From: Hyparrhenia diplandra
Lineage: Eukaryota; Streptophyta; Magnoliopsida; Poales; Poaceae
Assembly: GCA_015847255.1 (NCBI GenBank)
Contig: JADLZK010000390.1
Location: 124,001 to 188,000, forward strand
Length of the DNA: 64,000 nt
Direction of reading: 5' to 3'
The translations under genes and the position numbers were made by a program. Positions 20,990 to 33,059 of this stretch are shown in pieces. The notes below the pieces were generated by a model. It was given only the letters and a program-made list of their open reading frames with translations. It ran no database searches and was not told the DNA's origin. Within the stretch, counting starts at the first letter, position 1, and every line of letters starts with the position of its first letter.

Positions 20990-23767
20990 TCTGCGATGGA
21001 CCGTGCTTCCGCGACCTCCGGCGCCCGCCCCGGGCGGAGCAGGTCGAGGAGGAGCAGCTGCTCGCTGCTGCCATTGGCTTGGTGGGCACGGATGCGCCAG
21101 CTGGCGACTCGGGGGTGGTGGCAGCCGCCTACCACCGGCGGAGCTGGATGCTGCCCGGTGAGGGTCCGTGGAGCACCTCGGCCGCGGTCCCTGAGGGCAG
21201 CTTTCCGGTGACTTCGAGGACTCGGACTCCGATGGAGATGATGATGTCGAGGGCCCCCCCGCCCCCGCCGCCGCCGGGCAAGGGCAAGGCGGTGGCAGTA
21301 GCGAAGCTTAGCGCCGGCGGCGGGACAGAGGCACCGCAGCGTGGCGGGGTGGGGCGGGCTCTGGCCGACGCCCGGTCTTGCTGGATGCAGCCAGCGTGCC
21401 CGGCTCGCGGTGGGGCGGTCGGTGGTGGTGCGTGATTCGCAGCCGGCGACCCCACGCTCCCCCTGCACATCCGGTGCGTGCTCGTGGCCCCCTTGATGCT
21501 GAAGGATTCTACCCCGTCTCGATCGCCGCCGGCCGAGTCCCATCACCGCCCGCGGTCTCCGAGGGCGGTTCGGCCGAGCTCAACGGGCTCGCTTTCACCG
21601 CCTCCGTGCGGGAACGCCCGGGCTACCTGTAAAGTACCCCGCCGCTGCTACAAATGTTTTAAGGAAGGCCATCGCGGCGCCGAGATGTCCGGGTCGAGCA
21701 GGCGGTGGTCTGCAGCGACCCCGCCGCTCCCGACGCCGGTCATGGCCGCGGCACGGTTCCTCCCACACCGTCCGTCCGGCCGCGTCGGTCGTCGCTGGGG
21801 CCGCCGGGTTCGTCCCAATCCACGGGTAGACGCCGTCCGTGCCTCCACGCGTGGGCCATCCACGTCGCCGGCGCCTTCCACAACGCCTTTGCCCCCTCCG
21901 CCGCCCTACGCCACGTTCCACCCGCCGCATCAACCAATTCATGGGGCTGGGGATGCCGAACACTCCGTTGGTGCTGATTCCGCCCTCGCCTGCAATTCAG
22001 ATGGCAGAAGAGGCCTTGGACCTTGCTCTGACGGCCCTCATCGGTGGTACGAGGCCCGGGCTGCTTTCGTTGATGACCTGTATGCACACCTGTTCAATGA
22101 GTTTGGCCTCACCGCCCATGAGGTGCGGGTCCATGACACGAGCCCGAAGATTTCCTTGTGCGATTCGGACATTGGGAAGATAGACGGGTGCTGCGTTCGC
22201 CGGGTAACTGTCGCCGCCCATCATCATCGCGGCGGTGGCGGCGTACAACTTGCCATAGCTCTGAATATTTCCGATTCAAGGTGCTGGTAGCGATTTGCCA
22301 TGTCCCCGCACATGCCAGGAATGCCGTGACTACACAATTGATCCTTGGCACCGCTGTACTCATGTGGAGTTATCGAATTGAGATACCCGATGGACGATGT
22401 GAGAGAATTCTTTTGTCACAGCACGGTGCCGCCATCAGAGCCGCATCCGTGTGGCTGATTTACATTGAGGAGCCCATGACAGCGGCGAACAGGGGACAGA
22501 TCTGAGCGCTTGGTCTCCTATACCAGGTCACCTGCAGGACGGTATATGTTGAGCTGGTAGACCCCTCGATCCCTCTGCCTGACGATGGCCACCATGATGA
22601 TGGGAACGACGATGACAACTCTGATGGCCATAGGGGCAGGGACTCCTGGGCTCCTGAAGACCATTTCAATCTGTCACCCCGACACGTTCCTCGGATGACT
22701 CGGTGGGAGTGAGGACTACCGGGACCGCTCGTATGTCAACCACCCGTCCAACTACAGCAGGGACGACCATTTCAATCCGTCACCCCGACACCGTTCCTCG
22801 GATGACTCCGGTGGGAGTGAGGACTACCGGGACCGCTCGTATGTCAACCACCCGTCCAACTACAGCAGGGACGGTGAAGTGGTAATTGTTGGGCAGCTCT
22901 CCGCCCCTACAACCGGCCATGGATGAAGGGGTCGGCCTCGACCACCAACGCCCATGGTTGTAGTGCCGCCGACTGCCGCTCCGGTGCGGCGTGGGACGTC
23001 ACCACGAGGACCGGGGTTTGTTGGTTCTTTCATTTCTATTGCGCCGCACTTGCCGCGGGATGGGCGGTCTTGAGAGAATCCCACCGCCCGCACGGACGAC
23101 CGGTGGGCGTACACTTGTGCTCGCTGAACTCTCCCGTTCATCCCTACGTCGTGCGGCCGACCCCCGCCCGACCCCCGACCCGGGCCGGGGCTGCGACTCA
23201 GTGGGCGGACGTTGCGACCGTGGAGCTCACCGCGGGGCCCCGCGCCCCTCCCTCCCCGGCAAAGAATCGGATGACTTGCATCCCGAGGGGTGGGGGGCCG
23301 ATGCCGAATGCACCCAATTTGAGCCTCCTCCACCCTCGTCGAGGATGATGATATTACTTCGGTGTTGATAATGCGATGCGCACCTCTGTCTTTGGCATCA
23401 CGGCAGCCAGAAATTGAGAATCTTGTTTGTATCCCCATGGCTACGCCATTAATCAAATCCGGGCCAAGGTTGCGGAGGGCTAGATCGCCTCCTTCCAAAG
23501 AGGCCTCCGAGGTGCACGCGGACGGATTTGCGTCGCGACCAAGGGTCGCAAATGCTACATTGCAGGCCCAATTGTTACTCTTGTGCAAATTGGGTGTCTA
23601 GGTTGATCAAGGGCAGACGCCGGGCCGTTGAGGAAAAGGTCGTGGCTGCTTTCCGTGATGGCATGTCGCAAATCCAAGAAGAGGCGATTCCAAACTCGCT
23701 TGATGGGACCCTCGACCTATCCAAGACGGACCTCAACGTTGAGGGGCTCGCCAAGGAGCTGGCCTAA
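20990..23767 (+). pseudogene. LINE ORF1 region (RNA-binding protein), frameshifted
   Basis: The region upstream of ORF2 is GC-rich and open in shifting frames. A zinc-knuckle block RRCYKCFKEGHRGAE near 21640-21690 keeps CX2CX4H, but the expected last Cys is not in frame. The C-terminal end near 23470-23600 reads RVANATLQAQLLLLCKLGV, resembling the tail of LINE ORF1 proteins. ORF1 proteins bind the element's RNA and package it for reverse transcription. A 106-bp tandem duplication (22659-22872) lies inside. No single intact frame spans the gene. Confidence 0.7.
22659..22872 (+). repeat. Two-copy tandem duplication in LINE ORF1
   Basis: Units 22659-22764 and 22765-22872 are nearly identical. 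The second copy differs by a few bases, including two single-base gains relative to the first, so at least one copy is out of frame. The duplicated peptide is Asp/Ser/Arg-rich (SEDYRDRSYVNHPSNYSRD). Confidence 0.9.
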
Positions 23768-23807
23768 CTGCTCGTGCTGGAGCCCCCTGTCGCAAATTAG
23801 TTATCTA

Positions 23808-26800
23808 ATGGAGTACAACCTTTGTTTCCTTGTATGGAACGTGCGAGGGCTGAATGACCGAGCACGTAGGAATGGGGTCAGAAACTTGATTGGAGTTCAC
23901 CGGCCGGCGCTTGTATGCTTGCAGGAGTCCAAGCTATCTGTGATTGACTCTAGAATGGCTAATGAATTTCTAGGGCCAGCAGATGACTTTTGTGTTCTTG
24001 CCCCCGGTGGGCACTTGGGTGGAGTTGTCCTGGGGCCGGGAACGTGATTCCTGGGTGTGTGCTTAATTCAATCTCAGTAACCAGTTCACCATCTCGGCCA
24101 AACTCAAATTGGTTGGCTCGACAAGAGACCCATGGTGGATCTCGGTGGTGTATGGGCCACAATCTGATGATGCCAAGGTGCAATTCCTTGCTGAACTTCT
24201 GCAGTTTCGGGAGGTGAACCCGGGAGCATGGCTCGTTTGTGGTGACTTCAACCTCATTTATCGGGCTTCGGATATGAGTAATGGACACCTCGACAAGAGG
24301 AACATGCGGAGGTTTAGGACCTTCATTGATAGGGCACAGCTAGAGGAAACTGACATGGTTGGTAGACGGTTCACGTGGTCCAATGAGCGACCTCATCCTA
24401 CACTTGAGTTACTGGACCGTGTGTTCGCGACCGGCGAATGGTTCGCTGCCTTCCCGGATTTGGTCAAGCCCTTTGCCGCCTGGACCGCTCCGACCATTGT
24501 CCTCTCCTGTTGCACCTTCACTCTCCGTCTATGGCCAAGCGACGCTTCCGATTCGAGACCTTTTGGGCCAAGCTGCCTGGGTTTGTTGAGGTGGTGGCTG
24601 CTGCATGGGCTCACACTACTCCCGGGGTGGATCCTTTTCGCCAACTTGATCAAAAGCTTCGTGAACATCGCTGGCGCTTAAGAAGTGGAATGCTCAAAGA
24701 ATTGGCAAGATCGGGCTTCAAATTGTCGTTGGTCAGAGAGATCATTTTCAGATTTGATGAACTCAGGGAAATTAGAGAATTGGAGGAGTGGGAACGCACA
24801 ATGCGTGCCTCTTTCAAGATGCGGGTACTGGGGCTGGCCTCCCTACTCCGTACCATTGCACGTCAACGCTCCCGGCAACGGTTCCTGGCTGAGGGGGATG
24901 CCAACACGAAATTCTATCATCTACAGGCTTGCCACCGACTGAGAAGGAACAGAATCGAGTCCCTGTGGGTACAGGGCGTCGAGGTGGTGTCCGACGTTTC
25001 CATGGCATCCTCATTGTTTGACCACTTCAATGGCATCCTGGGCTCCAATTTCGTTCGGGAGCGTCGCCTCGATCTGCATGCTCTTGGCGTGCCGTCCATG
25101 GACATGGAGGGCCTCGAGGACCTTTCTCGAGGGAGGAAGTTTGGGAGGTGATCCGTGGCCTCCCTAATGAGCGGGCACCCGGCCCAGATGGATTCACGGG
25201 CCTTTTCTACAAGTCAGTATGGCCGATCATCAAAACCGACGTCATGAACGCTTTCAATGCCTTCTGGTCGCAGGATTTTAGAAGCTTCCACCACCACAAT
25301 GGTGCATTCATGATCTTGCTCAAAAAGGTGGACCATCCAAGGGAGATACGGGAATACCGGCCAATTAGTCCGATATACGGCTTTGGCAAATTAATTACAA
25401 AATGCCTAGCCAACCGGGTTGTCAAGGCTGCTGGACAACTTGGTCATGAAAATCAGTCCGCCTTCATCAAGGGACGATGCATACACGACAATTTCAGAGA
25501 AGTGCAGCTCGGCCGCAGCTATTCATGCAAGCAAGGAACCGTGCATTCTATTGAAAATTGATATTGCAAAAGCTTTTGACACAGCGTGGCTTGGCGGTTC
25601 TCGCTTGACCTCCTCCAAAGACATGGGATTTGGAACACGTTGGAGGAACGGATCTCAGCTGTCCTCTCCTCGGCCAGCACTCGGATTCTTCTTAATGGGT
25701 GTCCCGGAAGGCAGATTTGTCACGCCGCGGCCCGCGACAGGGGATCCGCTCTCACCAATGCCGTTCGTGCTCGCCATGGAGGTGCTCAACCATCTAATCT
25801 TGGCTGAACAAAGAGGGTCTACTCACCCCCCCGCCACCAATCCCGGTCACGGGGTGAGCTTGTATGCTGACGACGTGGTCTTGTTTGTTCGGCCAGATGA
25901 AAACAGCTTGTTCACAATCATGGCAATCCTATCAACCTTTGGCTCGGCATCGGGCCTCTTTTCTAATCTTGACAAAAGTGTCGCCACACCAATACATTGT
26001 GGACAGGAAGAACTGATGCGCATCCAGAGCGTGCTTTCCTGCAGGGTGCAGCCCTTCCCCCGTCGGTACCTTGGCGTCCCCTTGGCCATCAGGAAACTCA
26101 AACGATCGGAGGAATAGTACATTGTGGACATGGTTGCCGCTCGTATTCCTGGTTGGAAAGGAAACATGCTCACTGCTGCTGGCCGATCAGCCTTGATACA
26201 GTCCACGTTGACAGCCATCCCGGTTCACACCTCAATTGCCCTCCGCCTTTCCCGGGCGCCGCGGCCATCAACAAGCTCTGCCGTGCTTTTCTTTGGGCTG
26301 GTACCGATGCTATCACATCCGCAAATGCAAGGTTGCTTGGCCAACCGTGTCCCGCCCTAAGTACCTTGGCGGCCTTGGCATCACTGACTTGCGCCGCAAC
26401 GGTATCGCGCTACGCACCCGCTGGGTGTGGCATGACACACGGGCTGGAAGGCGGCCATTAACCAAGGAACGTGATGTGCTTGCTCTCTTCCAAGCCGCTG
26501 AGATCAAGCCGGGCAATGGTGAGCCCACATATTTACGGACGGATGCTTGGCTCAAAGGAACCACTATACGTGCCATTGCACCGCGGTGTTTCGCGGCTGT
26601 CCCGTCAGCGCTGAGATGTGGGGTGGCGCGGGCACGCAGGCAATGCACCAGGACTCGTGGATCCTCCACATTCGCGGGGCCGTGTCCACTGCCCTCTTGG
26701 TTGACTTTGGCATGCTTTGTGACGTCCTGGATGAGGTCCAATTTTATCGACCGGCGGACTGCTTTGAGTGGAGATTCACCGCCGACCGCCGCGCACTCCT

Positions 26801-27343
26801 CGCCCCGCCCTACGGGGCCATGTTTTCGGGTTCCTCTCCGGTGCTTTCGGTGCCCGGCAGCTCTAGAAGGTGGCGGCGCCTCCCGCGCACGCTTCTTCTT
26901 TTGGCTCGCCATGCACGGCAGGTGCTGGACGGCGGAACGCCGCCATCGTCATGGGCTTCAAGCCTCGGGCTTATGTGTTTTCTGTGATCAGGCCTCCGAA
27001 ACAATTGACCACATCATCCTGGGATGCACTTTCTCTAGAGAAGTTTGGCACATTGTCCTCTCATGGCTGCAACTGCACAATGTCATCACGCCCATTGAAG
27101 AAGGATTCATGCCTTGGTGGTTGCGCATGAGGAAGAAACTACCAAAGAATCTGCGCTAAGGGCTTCAACTCCGCCTTCTTCTTGGTAGGCTGGCTCTTGT
27201 GGAAAGAATGGAACTCTCGCACGTTCGACCGACTGTCCACCTCGCCACCGCAGCTGGCCTTGGCCATTCAGGAGGAGGGCTTGGCGTGGTGTGCGGCTGG
27301 AAACAGACGCCTCCAGGAGTTGCTTGTTTGGGCGGGGTTCTAG
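23808..27343 (+). pseudogene. LINE ORF2 (endonuclease-reverse transcriptase), frameshifted
   Basis: ORF2 starts MEYNLCFLVWNVRGLNDRAR at 23808. The AP-endonuclease domain shows CLQESKLS, LVCGDFNLIYRASDMSNG and the catalytic SDHCPLLL (about 24495). The reverse transcriptase shows NERAPGPDGFTGLFYKSVWP, AFIKGRCIHDNF and the active-site SLYADDVVLF (about 25860). The C-terminal zinc-binding domain shows ARFFFWLAMHGRCWTAERR and CVFCDQASETIDHIILGC. The last frame ends LQELLVWAGF-stop at 27343. At least five frame changes separate these blocks, so it cannot make a full protein. It nicks target DNA and copies the LINE RNA in intact relatives. Confidence 0.92.
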
Positions 27344-27535
27344 ACTCCTTTAATTCTAAGTCGCAAATTTGTAACACAATGTAGAAGCTTGTCTAGGATC
27401 CAGTAGAAATAGGTTCTACCTTAGTAACCTATGGTTACCGAGGCAAAACTTTGTTCCCTTTTTATTTTGCTTAATGAAATACACGCAACGGCGTGTTCTT
27501 AAAAAAAAAAAAAAAAAAAAAGGAGTTGGCTAGAA

Positions 27536-29269
27536 TCACTGACGATAACCCGCTACAAATGAATGCCACTTTGGAACTACGAATTCAATAAGAAATTAGC
27601 AGAAAAATAATTTACTTCCTGCAGTATGCGATTCCAAACAGGACTTACGAGACTACGAACAGGCACTTACGCAGAAATGGACGAGATCGTCGACGTCGCC
27701 GAACAGAGGTCCCAACGCCATTGGCTCTCAGATTGGCCGCCGCCTCCACGTAGAAGTATCACAACCAGCTCTACTTAGAGCGGCACGGCGCGGCCCCATG
27801 GATCACGGCACTGTCAGCACAGATACCGCCAACTGGAGATCGAAGTGGAAGGCAACGGACGCCGCCGCGGGCTGTGGAGGATCTGCGACGGTGGGCACTG
27901 GATCCGCCGGCGATGCCCCAGGCTGGTGGTGACCGCTGCCGGGTCGAGGTGGGCTGGGCCGAATTCATTCTTCTTGCACTTCTGCAGCCCATTGAAAACG
28001 GGAGTGTCCATCACTTTCAGTGGTTATGAAACGGGTAGCCCAAGCCGTGGCGCTGGGGTGTCCTCGTCCGCCGTTCGCACACCTGGCGCTGGCCGCCTGG
28101 CCGGCCGGGCACACGTAGCTGTGTGTAAGAGTACTAGGAACTGGAATGGATTCTACTGAGTTTAATCGAGTTTGGTGTAGTTTAACACGAACGAATTCAG
28201 GTCGATTGCATCAGGTGAGCTCCCTGCCAAGTTCTCCGGACGCAGCCGGCCTATTTAGCTCAAACTCCAAACGTGCTCTCCACGATGATCCTCCTGCTCC
28301 TTTTAGCCGCGACGGGGATGGAGTGCAGTCGGCTTCACCCAGTTTGGGCCGTGGTACCTTGGATTGGGCCGGACTGCTCTCTTCGCTTTGACGCCCGTAG
28401 ACGGCCCATCACCAGCGGCAGGATCACCAACTGGAATCGGCGCCGAGTTTGAGTTTCCCGCCGCATCAGGTTCATCATATTCATCTTGATTGCTGACACG
28501 GTGGCGAAGTCGTTTCTGCTTGCTTTCGTTCACGCCAGCAATCCACAGAATACGTGTCCCAGAGACACACGGAGGAATCAAGTTCTCCGCACAGGACAGC
28601 CGGAGGAGTAGAAGACAGTAGTGGTCGGCGCGTTGCAGCTGCTACTATCCTCAGCAGGAACGCATAATATGATAGGTAAGAAGTGTGTGAGTTTCGTGCG
28701 ATATCCTCTATAGTCGGTATTGGGGCGCTGCATGCATGCTAATCTGGAAATCCGGATCCCAGAATGGGATCAAATGATCATTTATAAAACCACGAGACTC
28801 GACACGGATGATACGCACATCTGTTGCGAGCAACGGATAATTAAGGCTCAGAATCCGTCAGTCCCACACGGAGCACTGCAGTTCATGTATATATCAGCGT
28901 TTCGGTCCTACCTAAATACAGTACTCCCTCCGGAGCTTGCCCAAATTTTGAGGTGGGGCATAGAGGTACCTGCTTGAGGTTGCAGGCGAGCACTGACGCG
29001 AGGCAGTTCGAGGCTCTGCATCTAGCCCATGAGCAGTCCTGGAAAACGTGAGAGAGAAAAAGGTAGATGGGGTGGTGGTACTGTGACACCATAATTGTCA
29101 AATAAATGGGTAATGAAAAGGAGTTTCGAAGTCTGCATGTTGAGTGAATTGAAGTAATAAATGAATGAATGAAGCTTAATAAGTACACTAGCAAATCCCA
29201 AGAGATGCACTCCAGTGATTATCGCTTTCCAAACAAAACATGTGAGATTTTTTGTGGATTAACTACTTA
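27536..29269. other. Intergenic region between the LINE and the nested MITEs
   Basis: Composition is mixed, GC-richer at 27700-28120 and 28300-28600. Open frames in these blocks, such as a minus-strand 92-codon frame at 28303-28581, show no domain I recognise. A lone Stowaway-like end (CTCCCTCCGG) occurs at 28924 without a partner. A candidate first exon is listed separately at 27671-27721. Confidence 0.35.
27671..27721 (-). CDS. Candidate first coding exon of an unknown gene
   Basis: The minus strand has GCCAATGGCG, a good plant start context, then 17 codons MALGPLFGDVDDLVHFC and a strong donor TGC/GTAAGT. The exon ends in phase 0. Its next exon would have to lie beyond the LINE at 20739-27520, which would then be an intronic insertion. 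I could not find a convincing partner exon, so this may be chance or a stranded fragment. Confidence 0.25.
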
Positions 29270-29347
29270 TCAGGCCATGATTGGATGGACTATAGGACTA
29301 GTTTTTAGCCATAGCTCAAAAATAACCAGTTTAAAATTAGTCAACTA

Positions 29348-30511
29348 GGGTGTGTTTGGTTCGTTTCTTAGAAAAGTCTGGCTAGCAAAACTAAGCTAGG
29401 CTAGACTTAGCCTGTCCCTGGCAAGCCAATGTGGACTTGTTTGGTTAGATTGCTACAGCTAGCATGGTTATGTTGAGAGTTTGTTTGGTTGCAGCTCTGT
29501 CTTGCATAGAATCACCACATCTTGAAACATTCTATCGAACAGGTGGTGAACAGTGGCATTCCCAATCTCCTCATCGATCCTCTTGCAATCGAAGTAGTAT
29601 GCCATGACGGTGGCCGTGTACAACACCTTGACAGCGCCGACCAGCATGTACACAATGACGACGCCAAGCCAGAAAAGGTGTGGCTGCGGCTGCTATGCTA
29701 GCTATGCCATGGCGACGTCATACATCCTCCAGACCGCACGAGTTCGCCGGAGATTGTGCCCACGCCCATGTAGGCAAAGAGCATGCGCACAGCTTGAGAA
29801 GCGCTCCTCTTCTGCCATCTTCGTCGTGAACTCAAGCTCGGGAAGGGCGTGTTGTCGCGAGGTGGTCCCATGCTACCAACACAGATGCGAGGGTTGACGG
29901 AACGACGAGCGGCATTCTTGCCAAGACGAGTCTTGCTCGGGGGCGAGGCGGGGGCCGAATGCTTCCGTAGCCACGGTGAGTGGCGTGGCGAACAAGCTTT
30001 CAGCGAACGGCGAGCGGAGGGCTGCAGAGTCCGTCATTGGGGAGGAACGACGAGGCGTTGAATTTGGTTGCGAGCACGGGCGGAATCTCCCCCGACTTGC
30101 GGTCGAGAAGCAGCGAGCTGAGGCGGGCGGGGGCGGCGACGACGGGTCCGCCCGTCGGCCCGGTTGCCGAGAGAGGACGATGACGGTGGCTCGGTGGAGC
30201 AGGGAGATGTGGCCGGGACGCGGCCCTGGAAGCGGAGCAGTAGCGAGCGGATTTGGCCGGTGAGTTGGTTGCCGGCGAGCAGAGCAGTAGCGGGTGACGA
30301 GAAGGACGGACGCAGGGAGTGACAGGAACGACGAGAGATGGCTGTCTAGCTCTGAAAGATTGACCGACGGGGGTCGTTCAATCCTAGCCTGGCTAGAGGG
30401 GTACTTTTGGCCAGCCCTGGCCAGACTCCAGACCCTCCAAAGGAAACCAAACAACAAAAAACTGACTCCAGAGAGCCTGGCCACGAGATAGTCACCCAAC
30501 CAAACACACCC
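29348..30511. mobile_element. PIF/Harbinger-like non-autonomous element carrying gene fragments
   Basis: The ends are GGGTGTGTTTGGTT and the inverted AACCAAACACACCC, flanked by CTA at 29345-29347 and 30512-30514. CTA is a variant of the usual TTA/TAA duplication. The 1164-bp interior includes a membrane-protein-like fragment (29475-29700) and a GC-rich part (29880-30290) with frames on both strands. No transposase is present. Confidence 0.8.
29475..29700 (-). pseudogene. Captured fragment of a membrane-protein gene
   Basis: Minus-strand frame HLFWLGVVIVYMLVGAVKVL followed by YTATVMAYYFDCKRIDEEIG has one clear hydrophobic membrane segment and then a charged tail, and looks like real protein. 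I cannot name the family. It lies inside the Harbinger-like element, so it is probably transduplicated host sequence without its own promoter. Confidence 0.5.
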
Positions 30512-30670
30512 CTAATTGTTACTCCTTGTGTGTTTGGATCCTGAGCTAATTGTTAGGTTCTATATACTAGAACTAGTGGTTAGCCCTTGATAGTTGGGTT
30601 CTAATGGATGCTTAAGTGCTAAAGTTTAGCCAACTAGTTGTTAGTCCCAGCGATCTAAACATGGCCTTGA

Positions 30671-31201
30671 TCTCTTGTAACTTTATTTCCTCCCAAGCTA
30701 ATAATTAGTAAATGCATAAATAATCGGTTGATTCCACCAAAATTCATGGGATGAACTCATCATGCATTATCTCATGATGCATCAGGTGACTCCATGAACC
30801 AAACAAACCATAATGACCTCAGGATGTTGGGCCACATGTTGAAGAATCCGTGGGCCATGTCATAGCCTAGCAGGCAACATGGCTTGTCTGTGCTATGGAC
30901 CTATGAGGACTTGGGAGTCAAGGAAGAGGGAAGTGGGGGTCAAAATGTTTCATAGTTGCTTGAAAATATCTCATAGCCTTGTGTTATCTTCTTTTCTAAA
31001 AACAAAATGGCATTTGCGTGGTAGTTATCATGGTTTTGATCAGGTAAGACGATGACATGATTCTTAAAATTCCAAAAATATATTGTAATCATGACCATCA
31101 TAGTTATGTATGCTTGTTTTATATCAAATAGCAACACGATCATATACAAAACAGAATTCACAATTGATTATAAACTAAATAAATGCACAAGATTCAGTAA
31201 C
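30671..31201. other. AT-rich intergenic DNA
   Basis: No gene recognised. A small imperfect palindrome around CATCATGCATTATCTCATGATGCATC (about 30758-30784) is the only local structure. Confidence 0.4.
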
Positions 31202-31204
31202 TTA

Positions 31205-31529
31205 GGGCGTCTCAATGGTTACCAAATTGCTAGCTAGGAGGAATTCTATTGGCTATCAATGACAATTTGTAAATAGCTAGCTAGATGAGACATATAAATA
31301 AGAAAAAATAAACACAATAGTTGAGAGTTATGTGAGAGAGATGTTTCTAGGAGATCGAGCTAGATTAGGTATTTATTAGTCGCTAGCTATTTGGTCTCTC
31401 TTTGATAGCCAATGAAAGTGTTGTTTTTTTTATTATTTTTATACGTAATCTTGCTAGCTATTTATAAATTACTGTTCATAGCCAATAAAATTTCTCGTAG
31501 CTAGCTATTTGATCACCATTGAGACGCCC
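31205..31529. mobile_element. Tourist-like MITE
   Basis: Ends GGGCGTCTCAATGGT and the inverted copy, flanked by TTA at 31202-31204 and 31530-31532. The arms share CTAGCTAG-type repeats and are long enough to fold into a hairpin. The 59602-59837 element has related ends. Confidence 0.9.
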
Positions 31530-31889
31530 TTATAGACAGCCAAACAGCTGCCTGTGGGGTTCAACATTCGGCTGATAGTTCAACAGAACAGATTAGCTGG
31601 TTTAATGTGCAGAGCACACGGTGCCGAGTGGGTTGCTGGAGCCGTACATTAGGCATTTATATAACTAGCCCAAAGCGGGCTACCCAGGTCGGAATGAAGA
31701 AAAACACAAAAAATATTATATAATAACAATGAAGGAGCAGATCTGATTTATGGAAAAGCAAAAAAAAAATGTTTGTTACTGAAGTCAGTTTACATGACAG
31801 TTTGAATCAAGGATTGTGAGCTTTTTGGAATTCATTGGAATTGAAAATGTGCTACCGGAAAATCATGAATTCAGCTATTTTTTTAGCAT
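31530..31889. other. Intergenic or 3' flanking DNA
   Basis: AT-rich sequence lying 3' of the minus-strand gene ending at 31890; it may contain its 3' untranslated region. Nothing else recognised. Confidence 0.4.
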
Positions 31890-32887
31890 TCAGGTGGCGA
31901 TGTCCATGATAGTATCCTTAAGCATTGGCAACTCTGAGATTTGATGACATTGTATAATGGTCTCATCAGAAAACTTCTTCTTGAGAATCACACAACAGTC
32001 CTGTTTATGTAGAATAATATGATATCATTAATCAACTGAAATATACCTTGAAGGAAATTTTCGTCCTCATATTGGATTTATAAAGTCTAAGAACATGCGA
32101 AGACAAAGATCGGTAGCCAAAATTTGGACTGTACAAAAGGGTGGAGTACATGATGCATGTATATACATGATTTCTGTAAATCCTGAAAAGTAGCACATTG
32201 ACTGGCATATGATCTGTACATGATGTATGTGTAGGCCGCCATATATAACTGGCTTATAACAATTGTAAACAATCCAAATAAGATGAATTAATAAGTAAAT
32301 TTATGATGAAGCTGCACAAAAGGCCGTCTCTATTAACAGCACTGAAAGAACTGCTTTGAATTGTACAGGATTGGTGAATACCATGGGAACAGAACAATAT
32401 GTAATAATTAAAATATAAGCATAGGATAAGCATGGAGATCGATATCTAATTGGCAAATACTGGAACAAATTTCGGAGGACAAATCTAAGTGCAATATATT
32501 CAGATATATGTACCAACCTACAGTTGGCAATTAACATATCTCAGAAACAGCTTGAAAAGAATATGTTTGGTGAAAAAAAGAGAAAAGGCCAACTTGCCGT
32601 ATGAAGATACAGGTGGTGGTGCCGAGATTTCATTTTTTTTTCATACATATGAGCGGGAGTATACTTTCAGCTGAAATAGCCGACCTATGCTAGACAATAA
32701 ATACTACTCCGTATTGTACTATGATTTGAAAGAGGAAGGGGGAGAAGATGCGTACCCTCACCTTGGACCTGTTGGGCGTCGGTAGTAGCGCAACTGGTAG
32801 CCGTGATCGTTAGGCCTACGCATCACCTGATTGAGGAGGACCACAACCTAGATGAAGGTAGTGGAGGACGTCGTCCGCGAGATCCAT
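31890..32887 (-). CDS. Unrecognised small host gene, first and last exons
   Basis: A plausible minus-strand gene. The first exon (32887-32827) reads MDLADDVLHYLHLGCGPPQS with a donor CAATCAG/GTGATG. Upstream it has a pyrimidine-rich leader typical of plant 5' untranslated regions (32890-32970). The last exon (32000-31890) follows a good acceptor (TTTATGTAGAATA region, ATAAACAG/GACTG) and reads DCCVILKKKFSDETIIQ...MDIAT-stop. Internal exons between 32060 and 32750 were not resolved, and phases require one or more. No family is recognised. The Gypsy element begins just upstream, so the native promoter may be displaced. Confidence 0.35.
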
Positions 32888-33059
32888 GGCTGGCCGGTGG
32901 CTCTGTCTGTCGTGTGTGCGGGGGAAGGGAAGAGGAGAGGTTCGGTCTCGATTTGAGCAGAGGGCAGCTGTGGGACACAGATAATTCGGCCGTAATTAAT
33001 TAGGCCGAATCCGCAACGAAAACCCGTCACTGGATAAGCCAGACACGAGAACAAACGAT

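Larger units (their letters stand above)
20739..27520 (+). mobile_element. Complete-length L1-type LINE (decayed)
   Basis: The 6.8-kb element lies between two perfect copies of AGGAGTTGGCTAGAA (20724-20738 and 27521-27535) and ends in about twenty A. It has a GC-rich 5' region, an ORF1 region with a zinc-knuckle block, and an ORF2 with endonuclease, reverse transcriptase and zinc-binding C-terminus, in the order expected for plant L1 elements. The 3' end carries a perfect 6-bp hairpin (ACACGC-AACG-GCGTGT, 27481-27496) just before poly(A). Several frameshifts in both ORFs make it inactive, yet the duplication is still perfect. Confidence 0.93.
29270..30670. mobile_element. Degenerate MITE interrupted by a Harbinger-like element
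   Basis: The left arm GGCCATGATTGGATGG...CTAGTTTTTAGCC (29273-29347) and the inverted right arm GGCCATGTTTAGATCG...CTAGTTGGCTAA (30515-30668) are recognisable terminal halves. They are separated by the nested element at 29348-30511. No target duplication is clear for the outer element. Confidence 0.55.

Noticed and set aside
20758..21546. A 262-codon minus-strand frame over the LINE 5' region
   Set aside because: It is antisense to the LINE ORF1 region, low-complexity, and absent from any known LINE layout.
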